The notes: a model not told the origin generated them from the letters alone. A DNA stretch of 46,457 nucleotides from Clostridia bacterium DTU068 (GCA_001513545.1 LFTQ01000046.1:15574-62030), one strand, 5' to 3'; positions 20,268 to 28,657 are shown, numbered from the stretch's first letter. Program-made: numbers and translations.

Positions 20268-20882
20268 TCATATCGTGACCAGAGCTTTGAGCTGTTCATA
20301 TCTTCTTTCACCGATTCCTGATACTTTTTGGAGATCGGCAATCGTACGAAAGGGGCCATATTCTGTTCGATAATCGATTATCCGCTGAGCAATAGCAGGG
20401 CCAATACCCGGAAGGGTATCCAGTTCAGCAGCTGTTGCTGTATTGATATTGATCTTCTGCCCTGCTGACCCTTGTTCTGTAAGAACAGCACCGCTCATAG
20501 CTTGTTCGGGTGTTTCCCCCTCCCTGGGAACATATATCTTCTCACCATCAGCTAATTTTCGAGCGAGATTGAGGGTGTTTAAGTCCGCCTCTGCCAGAGG
20601 TTCAGCCAAGCGAAGGGCATCCTCTACCCGCGATCCCAGGGAAAGGTAATAAACACCTGGTTTTTTCACCGCACCGGCTATATGTACCCCTAATTCTTTT
20701 ATCTCTCTAGAATCAATATCTTCAACATTATTTTCAATAATAACCTCTTCTTCCGAACCTGAGGCCAGCCACATGGCATACTTATAGCCGCCTGTAAAAA
20801 TCAAAGCTGCAGCAATAAGAAAAATAAAGATCTGTACTTTGCGATCGATCTCTAACATAAGCATATTACCTGCTTTCCTCAA
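20268..20882 (-). CDS. comEA: ComEA-like helix-hairpin-helix DNA-binding protein with SLBB domain
   Basis: N-terminal TM, SLBB 'VHIAGAVKKPGVYYLSLGSRVEDAL', C-terminal HhH 'ININTATAAELDTLPGIGPAIAQRIIDYRTEYGPF'. Start may be an internal ATG. Confidence 0.93.
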   Translation of the reverse strand: MRKAGNMLMLEIDRKVQIFIFLIAAALIFTGGYKYAMWLASGSEEEVIIENNVEDIDSREIKELGVHIAGAVKKPGVYYLSLGSRVEDALRLAEPLAEADLNTLNLARKLADGEKIYVPREGETPEQAMSGAVLTEQGSAGQKININTATAAELDTLPGIGPAIAQRIIDYRTEYGPFRTIADLQKVSGIGERRYEQLKALVTI

Positions 20883-21121
20883 ACAGTCTGGACATCTCCT
20901 CCAAAGCTCTTCTGTCCCCCTTTTCCCACCTCTGCAGCAGATCTTTTAATCAGGTTTATTTATCTTCCCCCTGCAGCTGTGATTGCCTAATCTTCCATGA
21001 CAGTACATCACCCGGTAGCAGAGCACAAACAAAAAATACCATATATACCTTTCGCTACTATTTACTGGTTTTCCTGCTGTCCTAGTTAAATTTTACAAGC
21101 ATATGGAATTTTCCAGAAAAT

Positions 21122-21149
21122 AAGCAAGCAGTGCTCCTTCTGCCTGCTT
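21122..21149 (-). terminator. Putative intrinsic terminator downstream of leuS
   Basis: Minus strand AAGCAGGCAG-AAGGAGCA-CTGCTTGCTT-ATTTTC. Confidence 0.7.
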
Positions 21150-21228
21150 TAAGAATAATTGAGCACTGCAAGACTTGTTACGCCTACCCACAGAGGTTTT
21201 CAGGGGGTTTTTATTGATCTGGACATTT

Positions 21229-23718
21229 TCACTTAACAACTAAATTGACCAGTTTATTAGGAACACAGATCACCTTGACCAGCTCTTTACCCTGAATCAG
21301 ATTAGCAACCTTGGGTTGGGAAAGCACCGCTTCCTCCATTTTTTTATTGTCCAGCCCTACCGGGACCTGTATGTGATCCCGCACACGTCCATTGATCTGA
21401 ACAACAATTGTGATCTCCTCTTCCTTTAATGCTTCCCTGTCCACCTGAGGCCAGGGCTGCTCATGCACACTGCCCTTATTCCCCAATACCTCCCATAGTT
21501 CTTCAGCAAAATGAGGGGTAAAAGGAGCAAGAAGAAGAGCTAGGGTGGTGAGCCCCTCACTGAGCACCCCTTTGTGCCATTGTTCTTGATCCATCCCTTC
21601 AATATAGTGATAAAAGGCATTGGTCAGTTCCATGATGGCACTTACCGCTGTATTGAAGTTAAACCTGGTCTTGATGTCATCTTCTACCCGCTGAATGGTT
21701 CTGTGGATAACCCGCCGTAGATCCTTTTCAGCAGAGGACAGAGATGAAACCTGCCACTCCACCTTTTCTTTGACTTTAGGTGCTACACGCTGCACCAATC
21801 GCCATACCCGGTTGATAAAGCGATAAGCACCCTCCACTCCCTGGTCGCTCCAGTCCAGATCCCGCTCCGGAGGAGCAGCAAAGAGAATAAAGAGCCGAGC
21901 GGTATCTGCACCGTAGTTTTCAATGATCTCCTCAGGACTGACAACATTCCCTTTGGATTTCGACATTTTGAAACCATCTTTTAATACCATTCCCTGGGTG
22001 AGCAGGTTGGTAAATGGCTCATCAACGGTAACCAGATTTTGATCATAAAGCACCTTGGTAATAAAGCGGGAATACATCAGGTGCAATATGGCATGCTCCA
22101 CCCCACCGATATACTGGTCAACAGGCATCCAATAAGCAACTTTTTCCGGGTCAAAGGGCTGTTCATCCCGGGGGCTGCAATAACGCAAGAAATACCATGA
22201 GGAGCAAACAAAGGTATCTATTGTGTCTGTTTCCCGGCGTGCCGGTGCTCCGCACTGGGGACAGGTTGTATTTATGAAATGATCTGCTTTACGCAGTGGT
22301 GATTCTCCAGTGGGCTCAAAAGCCACATCCTCCGGGAGCAGCACCGGAAGGTCCTTTTCAGGTACAGGCACAATTCCGCAGTGGTCACAGTAGATAATAG
22401 GGATCGGTGCTCCCCAGTAGCGCTGTCTGGAGATGAGCCAGTCCCTGAGGCGGTAATTGACCTTCTCTTCTCCCAACCCCTTCTCTTTCATATGTTCAAT
22501 GATTCTTAGGCGAGCCACCTCACTGTCCATGCCGTCAAACTCCCCGGAATTGACCATAATACCGGGTTCCGGATAAGCCTCATCGATGGTGGCAGCATCC
22601 AGGTCCTTGCCTAGGGGCTGGATAACCACTTTTACCGGTAGCTGATATTTGCGAGCAAACTCCAGATCCCTCTGGTCATGGGCAGGCACACCCATTACCG
22701 CTCCTGTACCGTATTCCATTAAGACATAGTTGGCTACCCAGATGGGGATCTTTTCTTTACTTAAAGGATTAACAGCATAGGCTCCGGTGAAAATGCCCTC
22801 CTTTTCTCCTTCAGCAGAGGTCCGCTCCATTTCACTCTGTTTTTTTACTCTTGCCACAAACTCCCGTACCTTAGCTGCCTCTGCTTTATCCTTAATCAAC
22901 TCCTCAACCAGAGGATGCTCAGGGGCTAAAACCATATAGGTGACACCAAAAATAGTATCAGGCCTTGTGGTAAAAACCCTGATCTCTTTGCCATTCTCTG
23001 CTGTGAACCTGACCTCTGCGCCAACACTTCTGCCGATCCAGTTGGTCTGCATCAGCTTAACCTTTTCCGGCCATCCCGGTATTTTTTCCAGATCTTCCAA
23101 CAGACGGTCCGCATAAGCAGTGATCCGGAAGAACCACTGCTCCAGATCCTTTTTTTCTACCTCAGTGTCACACCGCTCACAGCAGCCGGCAACAACCTGC
23201 TCATTGGCAAGTACTGTAGCGCAGGAAGGGCACCAGTTCACCGCCTGTTTCTTCTTATAGGCTAATTTATTATGATAAAGCTGAAGGAAAAGCCATTGGG
23301 TAAAACGGTAGTAATCAGGATGGCAGGTAGCCACTTCCCTGGACCAATCATAGCTCAGACCCAATGACTTCAATTGACTGCGCATACTGTTGATATTGTC
23401 CCATGTCCACCTGGCGGGGTGTATGCGGTTCTTAATAGCAGCGTTTTCCGCCGGCAGTCCAAAGGCATCCCAACCCATAGGATGTAAAACATTTAAGCCC
23501 TGCATCTTAAAAAAACGTGCTAAAACATCCCCTATAGCATAGTTGCGGACATGGCCCATATGCAGCTTTCCTGAGGGGTAAGGAAACATCACCAGACAGT
23601 AATATTTCTGTTTTTCAGGATCCTCAGCAACCTGAAAAGCACCGCTTTCTTCCCAGCGCTGCTGCCACTTCTTCTCCACAACCCGAAAATTATATCTCGT
23701 ATCCAAACCACTCACCAT
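21229..23718 (-). CDS. leuS: Leucyl-tRNA synthetase
   Basis: '[30 protein letters not shown]', '[17 protein letters not shown]', '[16 protein letters not shown]'. Confidence 0.98.
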   Translation of the reverse strand: MVSGLDTRYNFRVVEKKWQQRWEESGAFQVAEDPEKQKYYCLVMFPYPSGKLHMGHVRNYAIGDVLARFFKMQGLNVLHPMGWDAFGLPAENAAIKNRIHPARWTWDNINSMRSQLKSLGLSYDWSREVATCHPDYYRFTQWLFLQLYHNKLAYKKKQAVNWCPSCATVLANEQVVAGCCERCDTEVEKKDLEQWFFRITAYADRLLEDLEKIPGWPEKVKLMQTNWIGRSVGAEVRFTAENGKEIRVFTTRPDTIFGVTYMVLAPEHPLVEELIKDKAEAAKVREFVARVKKQSEMERTSAEGEKEGIFTGAYAVNPLSKEKIPIWVANYVLMEYGTGAVMGVPAHDQRDLEFARKYQLPVKVVIQPLGKDLDAATIDEAYPEPGIMVNSGEFDGMDSEVARLRIIEHMKEKGLGEEKVNYRLRDWLISRQRYWGAPIPIIYCDHCGIVPVPEKDLPVLLPEDVAFEPTGESPLRKADHFINTTCPQCGAPARRETDTIDTFVCSSWYFLRYCSPRDEQPFDPEKVAYWMPVDQYIGGVEHAILHLMYSRFITKVLYDQNLVTVDEPFTNLLTQGMVLKDGFKMSKSKGNVVSPEEIIENYGADTARLFILFAAPPERDLDWSDQGVEGAYRFINRVWRLVQRVAPKVKEKVEWQVSSLSSAEKDLRRVIHRTIQRVEDDIKTRFNFNTAVSAIMELTNAFYHYIEGMDQEQWHKGVLSEGLTTLALLLAPFTPHFAEELWEVLGNKGSVHEQPWPQVDREALKEEEITIVVQINGRVRDHIQVPVGLDNKKMEEAVLSQPKVANLIQGKELVKVICVPNKLVNLVVK

Positions 23719-23798
23719 CCGTCTATGTTTTAAGATTCAGTTTGTTTTATTTCGATAGCTTATCTTACCCCGGCAGCTGAAACCGTTTTCCAATTACT

Positions 23799-23835
23799 AA
23801 AAACTCCCGCCCCTGTTAGTTCAGGGACGGGAGTT
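23799..23835 (-). terminator. T-box terminator upstream of leuS
   Basis: AACTCCCGTCCCTG / CAGGGGCGGGAGTT 14-bp stem (one G-U) followed by T-run; mutually exclusive with the antiterminator. Confidence 0.92.
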
Positions 23836-23869
23836 GTTCCCGTGGTACCACCCAGATTGGTAAATATAT

Positions 23870-23944
23870 TGGTGGAGCTGGCGGGAATCGAACCCGCGGC
23901 CTCTTCCATGCCAAGGAAGCGCGCTCCCGCTGCGCCACAGCCCC
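23870..23944 (-). tRNA. tRNA-Ala (anticodon GGC), CCA encoded
   Basis: GGGGCTG...CAGCTCC acceptor with G3-U70 (Ala identity pair), D stem GCGC/GCGC, anticodon arm CTTCC-TTGGCAT-GGAAG, T arm GCGGG-TTCGATT-CCCGC, discriminator A + CCA. Confidence 0.97.
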
Positions 23945-24130
23945 ATTATCTACCCACTTTAATTGCATATAACGCTTGCATTGCGTTACCGGCTAATAGG
24001 TTTCACCGGTACTGCTCCCGGGCGAGTTCAACCCCCGGCTCGGCCGCCGGCTCGCACCCCGTACAACCGGCTCTCTGAAGACCTGCCGGAGTGGGTTTAC
24101 TACTCCCGTTCCTCGCATTTGCCGAACCTT

Positions 24131-24159
24131 ATTATATGAAATATTCCGGTGTATGTCAA
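24131..24159 (-). promoter_or_regulatory. Consensus sigma-A promoter for the T-box/tRNA-Ala/leuS transcript
   Basis: TTGACA (24159-24154), 17-bp spacer, TATAAT (24136-24131); starts transcription just upstream of Stem I. Confidence 0.93.
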
Positions 24160-24233
24160 CACCGGATTTTCATTAATGTTGTTAAGCATCAGATAGAAAC
24201 TGCTCTGTGATCCACAGATCTTAAACCGATGCC

Positions 24234-24269
24234 GAAAAAAAACAGATAGGACTAGTTAAAACCCTACCT
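24234..24269 (-). terminator. Terminator of the SipW/LPXTG surface-protein operon
   Basis: Minus strand AGGTAGG-GTTTTAACTAGT-CCTATCT followed by a long T-run. Confidence 0.75.
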
Positions 24270-24293
24270 GCCGCTTGGTATTATGTACTTTTT

Positions 24294-25097
24294 TTACTTT
24301 TTTCTCAGGACAGTAATGACAGCACCGATAAGCAGCATTGCTGCACCTGCAAAATAGTAGCAGACAGCATTGCCACCGGTTTTAGGCAGATCAACTATCC
24401 CTGCTACAACATCTTCTGATCCACTACCGTTTTCTCCCTCTTCTTCACTGACGATACTATCTGCAACCTCTGCGGCCTCCGCCGTCAGTATCAGATCAAA
24501 ACAATAGGAATGATTTTGCTCAGCTGCCTGCAGTACATGAAATTCAAGTGCACCTACCATAACTTCACCGGGATATTGGATGTCCCCGCCACTTCCAGTC
24601 CAGCGAATTTCCAGTACAGCATCATCAGGGGTGCTGGTCCCCTGTGATAGTTCTCCATTTCTATGCAGATAACAGATCAATCCTTCTAATATTTCTGCTG
24701 TTTTGCCTTGCCAGTTAATCACTGCTTTTTTCTTTTTTACCGCGATCTCTCCAAAATTCTTTATATCGATATTTATCTTGTTGTAATATGAAGGGTAAGC
24801 ATTCCCAACATCAATCTTTAAACTGTCATGAACACCATCATTATTGGCATCTTTTACTGACACACCGGTTGAACCAACATCCTTGCCCTCAGCTATCAAG
24901 CGGGGATTTTTCAATCCTGGATCACAGGTTTGGTCTGCACCGTGATCACTTTGAGACACAGTTTCCTCCAAGATACCCCAACCGAACTTACTGGTCTGGA
25001 CAGGGGTATCCATTATTGATTCTGAACTGGCAAAGGCATGATCCATCACAAAAAATGCCAGCATAAGGGTTAAAATAAAAAACGCCATTTTTTTCAT
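24294..25097 (-). CDS. Surface protein with LPXTG-type sorting signal (LPKTG)
   Basis: Sec signal peptide 'MKKMAFFILTLMLAFFVMDHAFA', C-terminal 'LPKTGGNAVCYYFAGAAMLLIGAVITVLRKK' (LPXTG + TM + positive tail). ORF called to 25106 (GTG); ATG 25097 preferred. Confidence 0.85.
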   Translation of the reverse strand: MKKMAFFILTLMLAFFVMDHAFASSESIMDTPVQTSKFGWGILEETVSQSDHGADQTCDPGLKNPRLIAEGKDVGSTGVSVKDANNDGVHDSLKIDVGNAYPSYYNKINIDIKNFGEIAVKKKKAVINWQGKTAEILEGLICYLHRNGELSQGTSTPDDAVLEIRWTGSGGDIQYPGEVMVGALEFHVLQAAEQNHSYCFDLILTAEAAEVADSIVSEEEGENGSGSEDVVAGIVDLPKTGGNAVCYYFAGAAMLLIGAVITVLRKK

Positions 25098-25193
25098 GTT
25101 ACACACTCCTTGCTAACCAGGAGTACCTTTTTTGTGAAAAAATGCAGCTAAGTCTAGAAGTGTATGGAATACTAAATAATGGAATAACAGTCG

Positions 25194-26294
25194 TCAACTT
25201 TCAGAAAACTCTACTTGACTGCACCTTGGAGAAGAAATTACCTCATCGGGCAGCTGAGGAGCCTGGAGCATGTGCTGGTAAACCGTCAAGCCATCGATAA
25301 CATAGCAGGCAGGAACATCATGATCAAGGCCGATCTCCTGGTAAATAATAGGTTTACACGCTTCATCAGCCACTTTTATCAAATCTTCTATTGAAGGAAG
25401 GGAAATAGGGATTAGCTGATCAGGCATTATAAAATCCTTCCCTAACCTTACCATACGCTCACCATTCTGTTTCCACAGCTTATCTATCGCACAGTCGATC
25501 TCACTTACCGGCACAGGCTTTTTTGATTCGGTCCGCAGGACAAAGAGAATAGAGAGCAGCATTAAAACCCCCGCTAGTAAAGCCGCAATGACTTTCTTCC
25601 CTCTCAGCCCAGGATTGGGAACTAGCACAGAGTCTTTCAGAGCCCCATCCTCCTGCGGCGCAATTGTTCCGTCTATCTTAAACTCACTCATACCTAAAGG
25701 GATGACCATAGATGGTGTCAGCTCATCTCTGACCTGGCCATCAGCTGTTTCAGCAGCCACATTGATCCTTGCCTCAATAGTAACTTGTGGATTGTTAGCA
25801 TACACTCCCAGTTCCCGGTTGACAGTGTTCACAAACTCCTCAAAATTTTCTAGATTAAAGGAAAAAGGCCTAGAAAAAGAAATCTCTTTCCCTTCCCCTT
25901 CAACTACCGTTTTAGGAACAAGAGGAAATTCCTTAGCCCACACTTCAGGTTCTTCGACTACCGCCACAACCATATAAGATGCAGTCAATTTAGCTGGTTG
26001 GTCAGCAGTATAGCTGTAAGAACAATGAGCATCAAATGCTTCAACAAGATTTGAATAATATGATTCACCTGGTCCCAAGGTTTTTTCATTGAACACACTG
26101 TTAGGCTTGATTTGAACTTGATAATCGAGCTTCCCTTGATGCTGGTAGCTGTATACCGGAACCTCCTTAGATACAGTGGACGGTTCACTGTATACCCTAT
26201 ATAAATTATAAAAAGAACCGGCTAACAACAGACACAAGACTGCCAAAATAATGATTCTAGTATTTTTGTGTATCTCTATTTTGCACTGGCGCAT
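25194..26294 (-). CDS. DUF5305-like membrane-anchored protein
   Basis: Two TM segments flanking a large extracytoplasmic domain; next to a SipW-type peptidase. ATG at 26294 with GAGAGGAAAGGGG RBS; ORF called to 26348. Family name by recognition only. Confidence 0.6.
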   Translation of the reverse strand: MRQCKIEIHKNTRIIILAVLCLLLAGSFYNLYRVYSEPSTVSKEVPVYSYQHQGKLDYQVQIKPNSVFNEKTLGPGESYYSNLVEAFDAHCSYSYTADQPAKLTASYMVVAVVEEPEVWAKEFPLVPKTVVEGEGKEISFSRPFSFNLENFEEFVNTVNRELGVYANNPQVTIEARINVAAETADGQVRDELTPSMVIPLGMSEFKIDGTIAPQEDGALKDSVLVPNPGLRGKKVIAALLAGVLMLLSILFVLRTESKKPVPVSEIDCAIDKLWKQNGERMVRLGKDFIMPDQLIPISLPSIEDLIKVADEACKPIIYQEIGLDHDVPACYVIDGLTVYQHMLQAPQLPDEVISSPRCSQVEFSES

Positions 26295-26311
26295 TTGGCA
26301 CCCCTTTCCTC

Positions 26312-27478
26312 TCAAATGAACATATTCCTTACAGCTATCGATATCCATCCCACTTTAGGAGCGACAAACACTACCGCTCCATTAACCTGCTCTGGTACAA
26401 TCGGCTGATCATCCTGTTCATTGTTATCCCCTTTAGTTATGATCGTCTTGTCTCTATTTATCTTTTTAATCCGGTGGACAACAGGAACAGGTGAATCCTT
26501 AATTCGGTAAGAAATAATATCCCCCTCTTTTAAAAGAGCCGGCTCTTTTTTAGCCACAATAACAATATCACCGGCATCAAAAGCAGGACGCATACTACCA
26601 CTGTAAATAACGATTGGACGCACTGGAAAAACACCTATAGAGAACCAGATGATCCCCACCAGCACCGCCCCGAAGACTGCTGTGCTGACATATCCCGTTT
26701 CCTGCTTTTTGGGTCTTCTGCGGGGGATACGCTGATCAGCATAAAATTCTTGGATAACCGCCAACCCCACTAAAGGGACCACTGTGCCGACAAGAGCCTT
26801 CATCGCCCAGTTAAGGTCGGGAAGGATGGGAGAAAACCATTCAAATGCCTCCAATATACCGCTGTAAGCCAGAGCAGGCACAGGCCCACCCCACATTGCC
26901 AGGAAAGAGGCCAGCAGCTGTTTCAGCGAAATGGGAAGAAATGTGGAGCCGAAAAACTGTGTCCAGGCTTCCAGAGTGCTTCCCCAGGATGGGAATTTAC
27001 TTATTGGGATGGTAAGTAATGTATAAAACAATGCCAACAGAATAGGAACCGCGACATAAGGTTTACGCAGCAGTCTGTTAATCAACCACGCCCTGCTCAG
27101 TTCCATCCCGATCAGTATGCTCATCACATAGAAGATATTGATCAGAATACCGCCGATTGTAAAAGAATATGGGCTCCTGCCGAAACCATCAAAAAAACCG
27201 GCCAGCACCATCAAATATATCTGAAAGAGAGCAATGCCACAGGCAATCTTAATCAGAGCCGGCTGCAGCCGCTGTTTCCCACAGCTCTTTTGTCGAGGGA
27301 GGCGAATGACATAGAGCGCTATGACTATCCAGGCCAGAGGGTTAGCTATATAAGCTGCAGCTGCTCCTGTTAAAAAACGGGGCACAATATACCTAACCAA
27401 GAGCGGGAGCAAAAGAACCGCCCCTAAAACAAGCCACCAGTCAACTGGGATAGTGATTCTCTTGTTCATTCCACTCAT
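26312..27478 (-). CDS. SipW-type (S26B) signal peptidase I with multi-TM N-terminal extension
   Basis: 'VIYSGSMRPAFDAGDIVIV' (catalytic Ser), 'GDIISYRIKDSPVPVVHRI' (His base of the ER/SipW type), 'ITKGDNNEQDD'; about 280 aa of hydrophobic N-terminus. Confidence 0.88.
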   Translation of the reverse strand: MSGMNKRITIPVDWWLVLGAVLLLPLLVRYIVPRFLTGAAAAYIANPLAWIVIALYVIRLPRQKSCGKQRLQPALIKIACGIALFQIYLMVLAGFFDGFGRSPYSFTIGGILINIFYVMSILIGMELSRAWLINRLLRKPYVAVPILLALFYTLLTIPISKFPSWGSTLEAWTQFFGSTFLPISLKQLLASFLAMWGGPVPALAYSGILEAFEWFSPILPDLNWAMKALVGTVVPLVGLAVIQEFYADQRIPRRRPKKQETGYVSTAVFGAVLVGIIWFSIGVFPVRPIVIYSGSMRPAFDAGDIVIVAKKEPALLKEGDIISYRIKDSPVPVVHRIKKINRDKTIITKGDNNEQDDQPIVPEQVNGAVVFVAPKVGWISIAVRNMFI

Positions 27479-27531
27479 GAAAACTCCCCCAACCTACCTA
27501 CACTCCAATCCTATCTATTACCAATAAGGAT

Positions 27532-27564
27532 GGTTGCGGGGAGCTTGATGAGCACCCCGCAACC
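27532..27564. promoter_or_regulatory. Strong intercistronic hairpin between the TasA-like gene and the SipW-type gene
   Basis: GGTTGCGGGG-AGCTTGATGAGCA-CCCCGCAACC, 10 perfect bp plus a GCT/AGC inner extension. Confidence 0.7.
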
Positions 27565-27587
27565 TTTTCCATAGATTTTATAGATTT

Positions 27588-28316
27588 CTAAACTTGTTCT
27601 TCGTACCTATTCCACTGGACAAAATCGAATTTGATTATACCTTTTAATGTAGCATTTTCAGGGCAAATGGAATCACCGCAGCCATTTTGCTCAATTCCTG
27701 CATTCACCTTAACCCAAACCTTTCCATCCTTATGAATCTGGATGCCCTTAAGCGCTTGGCAAAGTCCATCCCAACTCTTATCACCGGGTTTAATTGTCCT
27801 GTATTCTTTTGGTAAGCCATGGGATTTAGGATTATCGACGTAAATTTTCCAATCAATCACCTTAATAAAGTTGCTTAACCCATCGTTATCTTCATTAATG
27901 TCAAATGTTACATTCTGAATCTTAGCTGGCACAGAACCATTGCCCTGTATGAAGAAGGTAAACTGTGGATTGTACCATGGATAAGCATTTTCTATTGCTA
28001 AATACAACTCCTTGTCATTACCCTTAGAGTATGGACAAAATGTAATATGTGCAACTTTCTTACCTTCGTCATTATTTCACTTGCCCCACTGAGGGTCGCG
28101 ACCATCGTCACATTGTACGTATCCATCGATACCGTAATAAAATCCATAGCCATCGTCATTGGTGTCGAACGCGTGAATAGAAACATCCAAGTCGCCTGTT
28201 TTTACAGTGCCATGAACTTTCAATTCATCTGTCCACTTAGCAAAACCAAAACCCATCAAAGAAAGAGCCAAAACTGCCACCAGGCAAAATATCAGTGCCT
28301 TTTTGGATTTCATCAC
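27588..28316 (-). pseudogene. TasA/CalY-like SipW-dependent protein interrupted by one in-frame TGA (codon 80)
   Basis: 28316..28077 reads 'MMKSKKALIFCLVAVLALSLMGFGFAKWTDELKVHGTVKTGDLDVSIHAF...DPQWGK', TGA at 28079-28077, then continues in the same frame 'NNDEGKKVAHITFCPYSKGNDKELYLAIENAYPWYNPQF...' to 27588. Confidence 0.8.
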
Positions 28317-28584
28317 TCAACCTCCTTACAATAATTGAAATAAACCATTAAAGCACCAATGAAAACTTTTAACTCAGCTGGCCCATCACCCCCCTACAGG
28401 TATTGTCGTAATTTTGGTGTGATTTGTACGTATTAGTAAAAACAACCATACCTCATGCTCAAAGATTATCATGCCTCACCCATCACCTTCTATTGACCAG
28501 ATGGAGTAAAAACAAGGTGAAAATATTAAACCGCAGCAGCAAAAGGATTAATTTGGGATGAACTATATGGGGTAGAGATACAAA

Positions 28585-28613
28585 TAAAAAACCGGGGAAA
28601 TGGAAACTCCCGG
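28585..28613 (-). terminator. Terminator downstream of the LuxR-family regulator
   Basis: Minus strand CCGGG...CCCGG followed by TTTTTT. Confidence 0.7.
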
Positions 28614-28657
28614 CATAAAATCTGTTTTTAGATTCAGTTTTTGCACGATCAGATGAT

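Larger units (their letters stand above)
23799..24124 (-). promoter_or_regulatory. T-box leader of leuS (Leu CUC specifier), interrupted by a tRNA-Ala gene
   Basis: Minus strand: Stem I region GCGAGGAACGGGAGTAGTAA...CAGAGAGCC(24076-24071)...GGTGCGAGCC...GAA-CTC(24026-24024)-GCCCGGGAGCA; Stem III TAACGC-AATGCAA-GCGTTA (23988-23970); T-box GGGTGGTACCACGGG (23853-23839); antiterminator ACGGGA/TCCCGT. Confidence 0.93.

Noticed and set aside
23945-23976. A dedicated promoter for the tRNA-Ala gene (GATAAT with GTTATA 17 bp upstream)
   Set aside because: The -35 match is only 3/6 and the -10 ends 1 nt before the mature tRNA, so the start site would fall inside the tRNA; the consensus promoter at 24131-24159 is a far better source.
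23842-24078. 78-aa plus-strand ORF ('...LVELAGIEPAASSMPRKRAPAAPQPHY...')
   Set aside because: Lies across the reverse complement of the tRNA-Ala gene and T-box Stem I; the peptide is a typical antisense-tRNA translation artefact.
28077-28079. In-frame TGA as a selenocysteine codon
   Set aside because: No convincing bacterial SECIS hairpin immediately downstream, the family is not a known selenoprotein, and TGA is used as a normal stop elsewhere (e.g. pfkA). Not fully excluded without a genome-wide check for sel genes.
28317-28560. c-di-GMP riboswitch upstream of the TasA-like gene
   Set aside because: Considered because of the neighbouring HD-GYP gene, but I could not match the GEMM-I or GEMM-II conserved cores by eye; a covariance-model scan would be needed.
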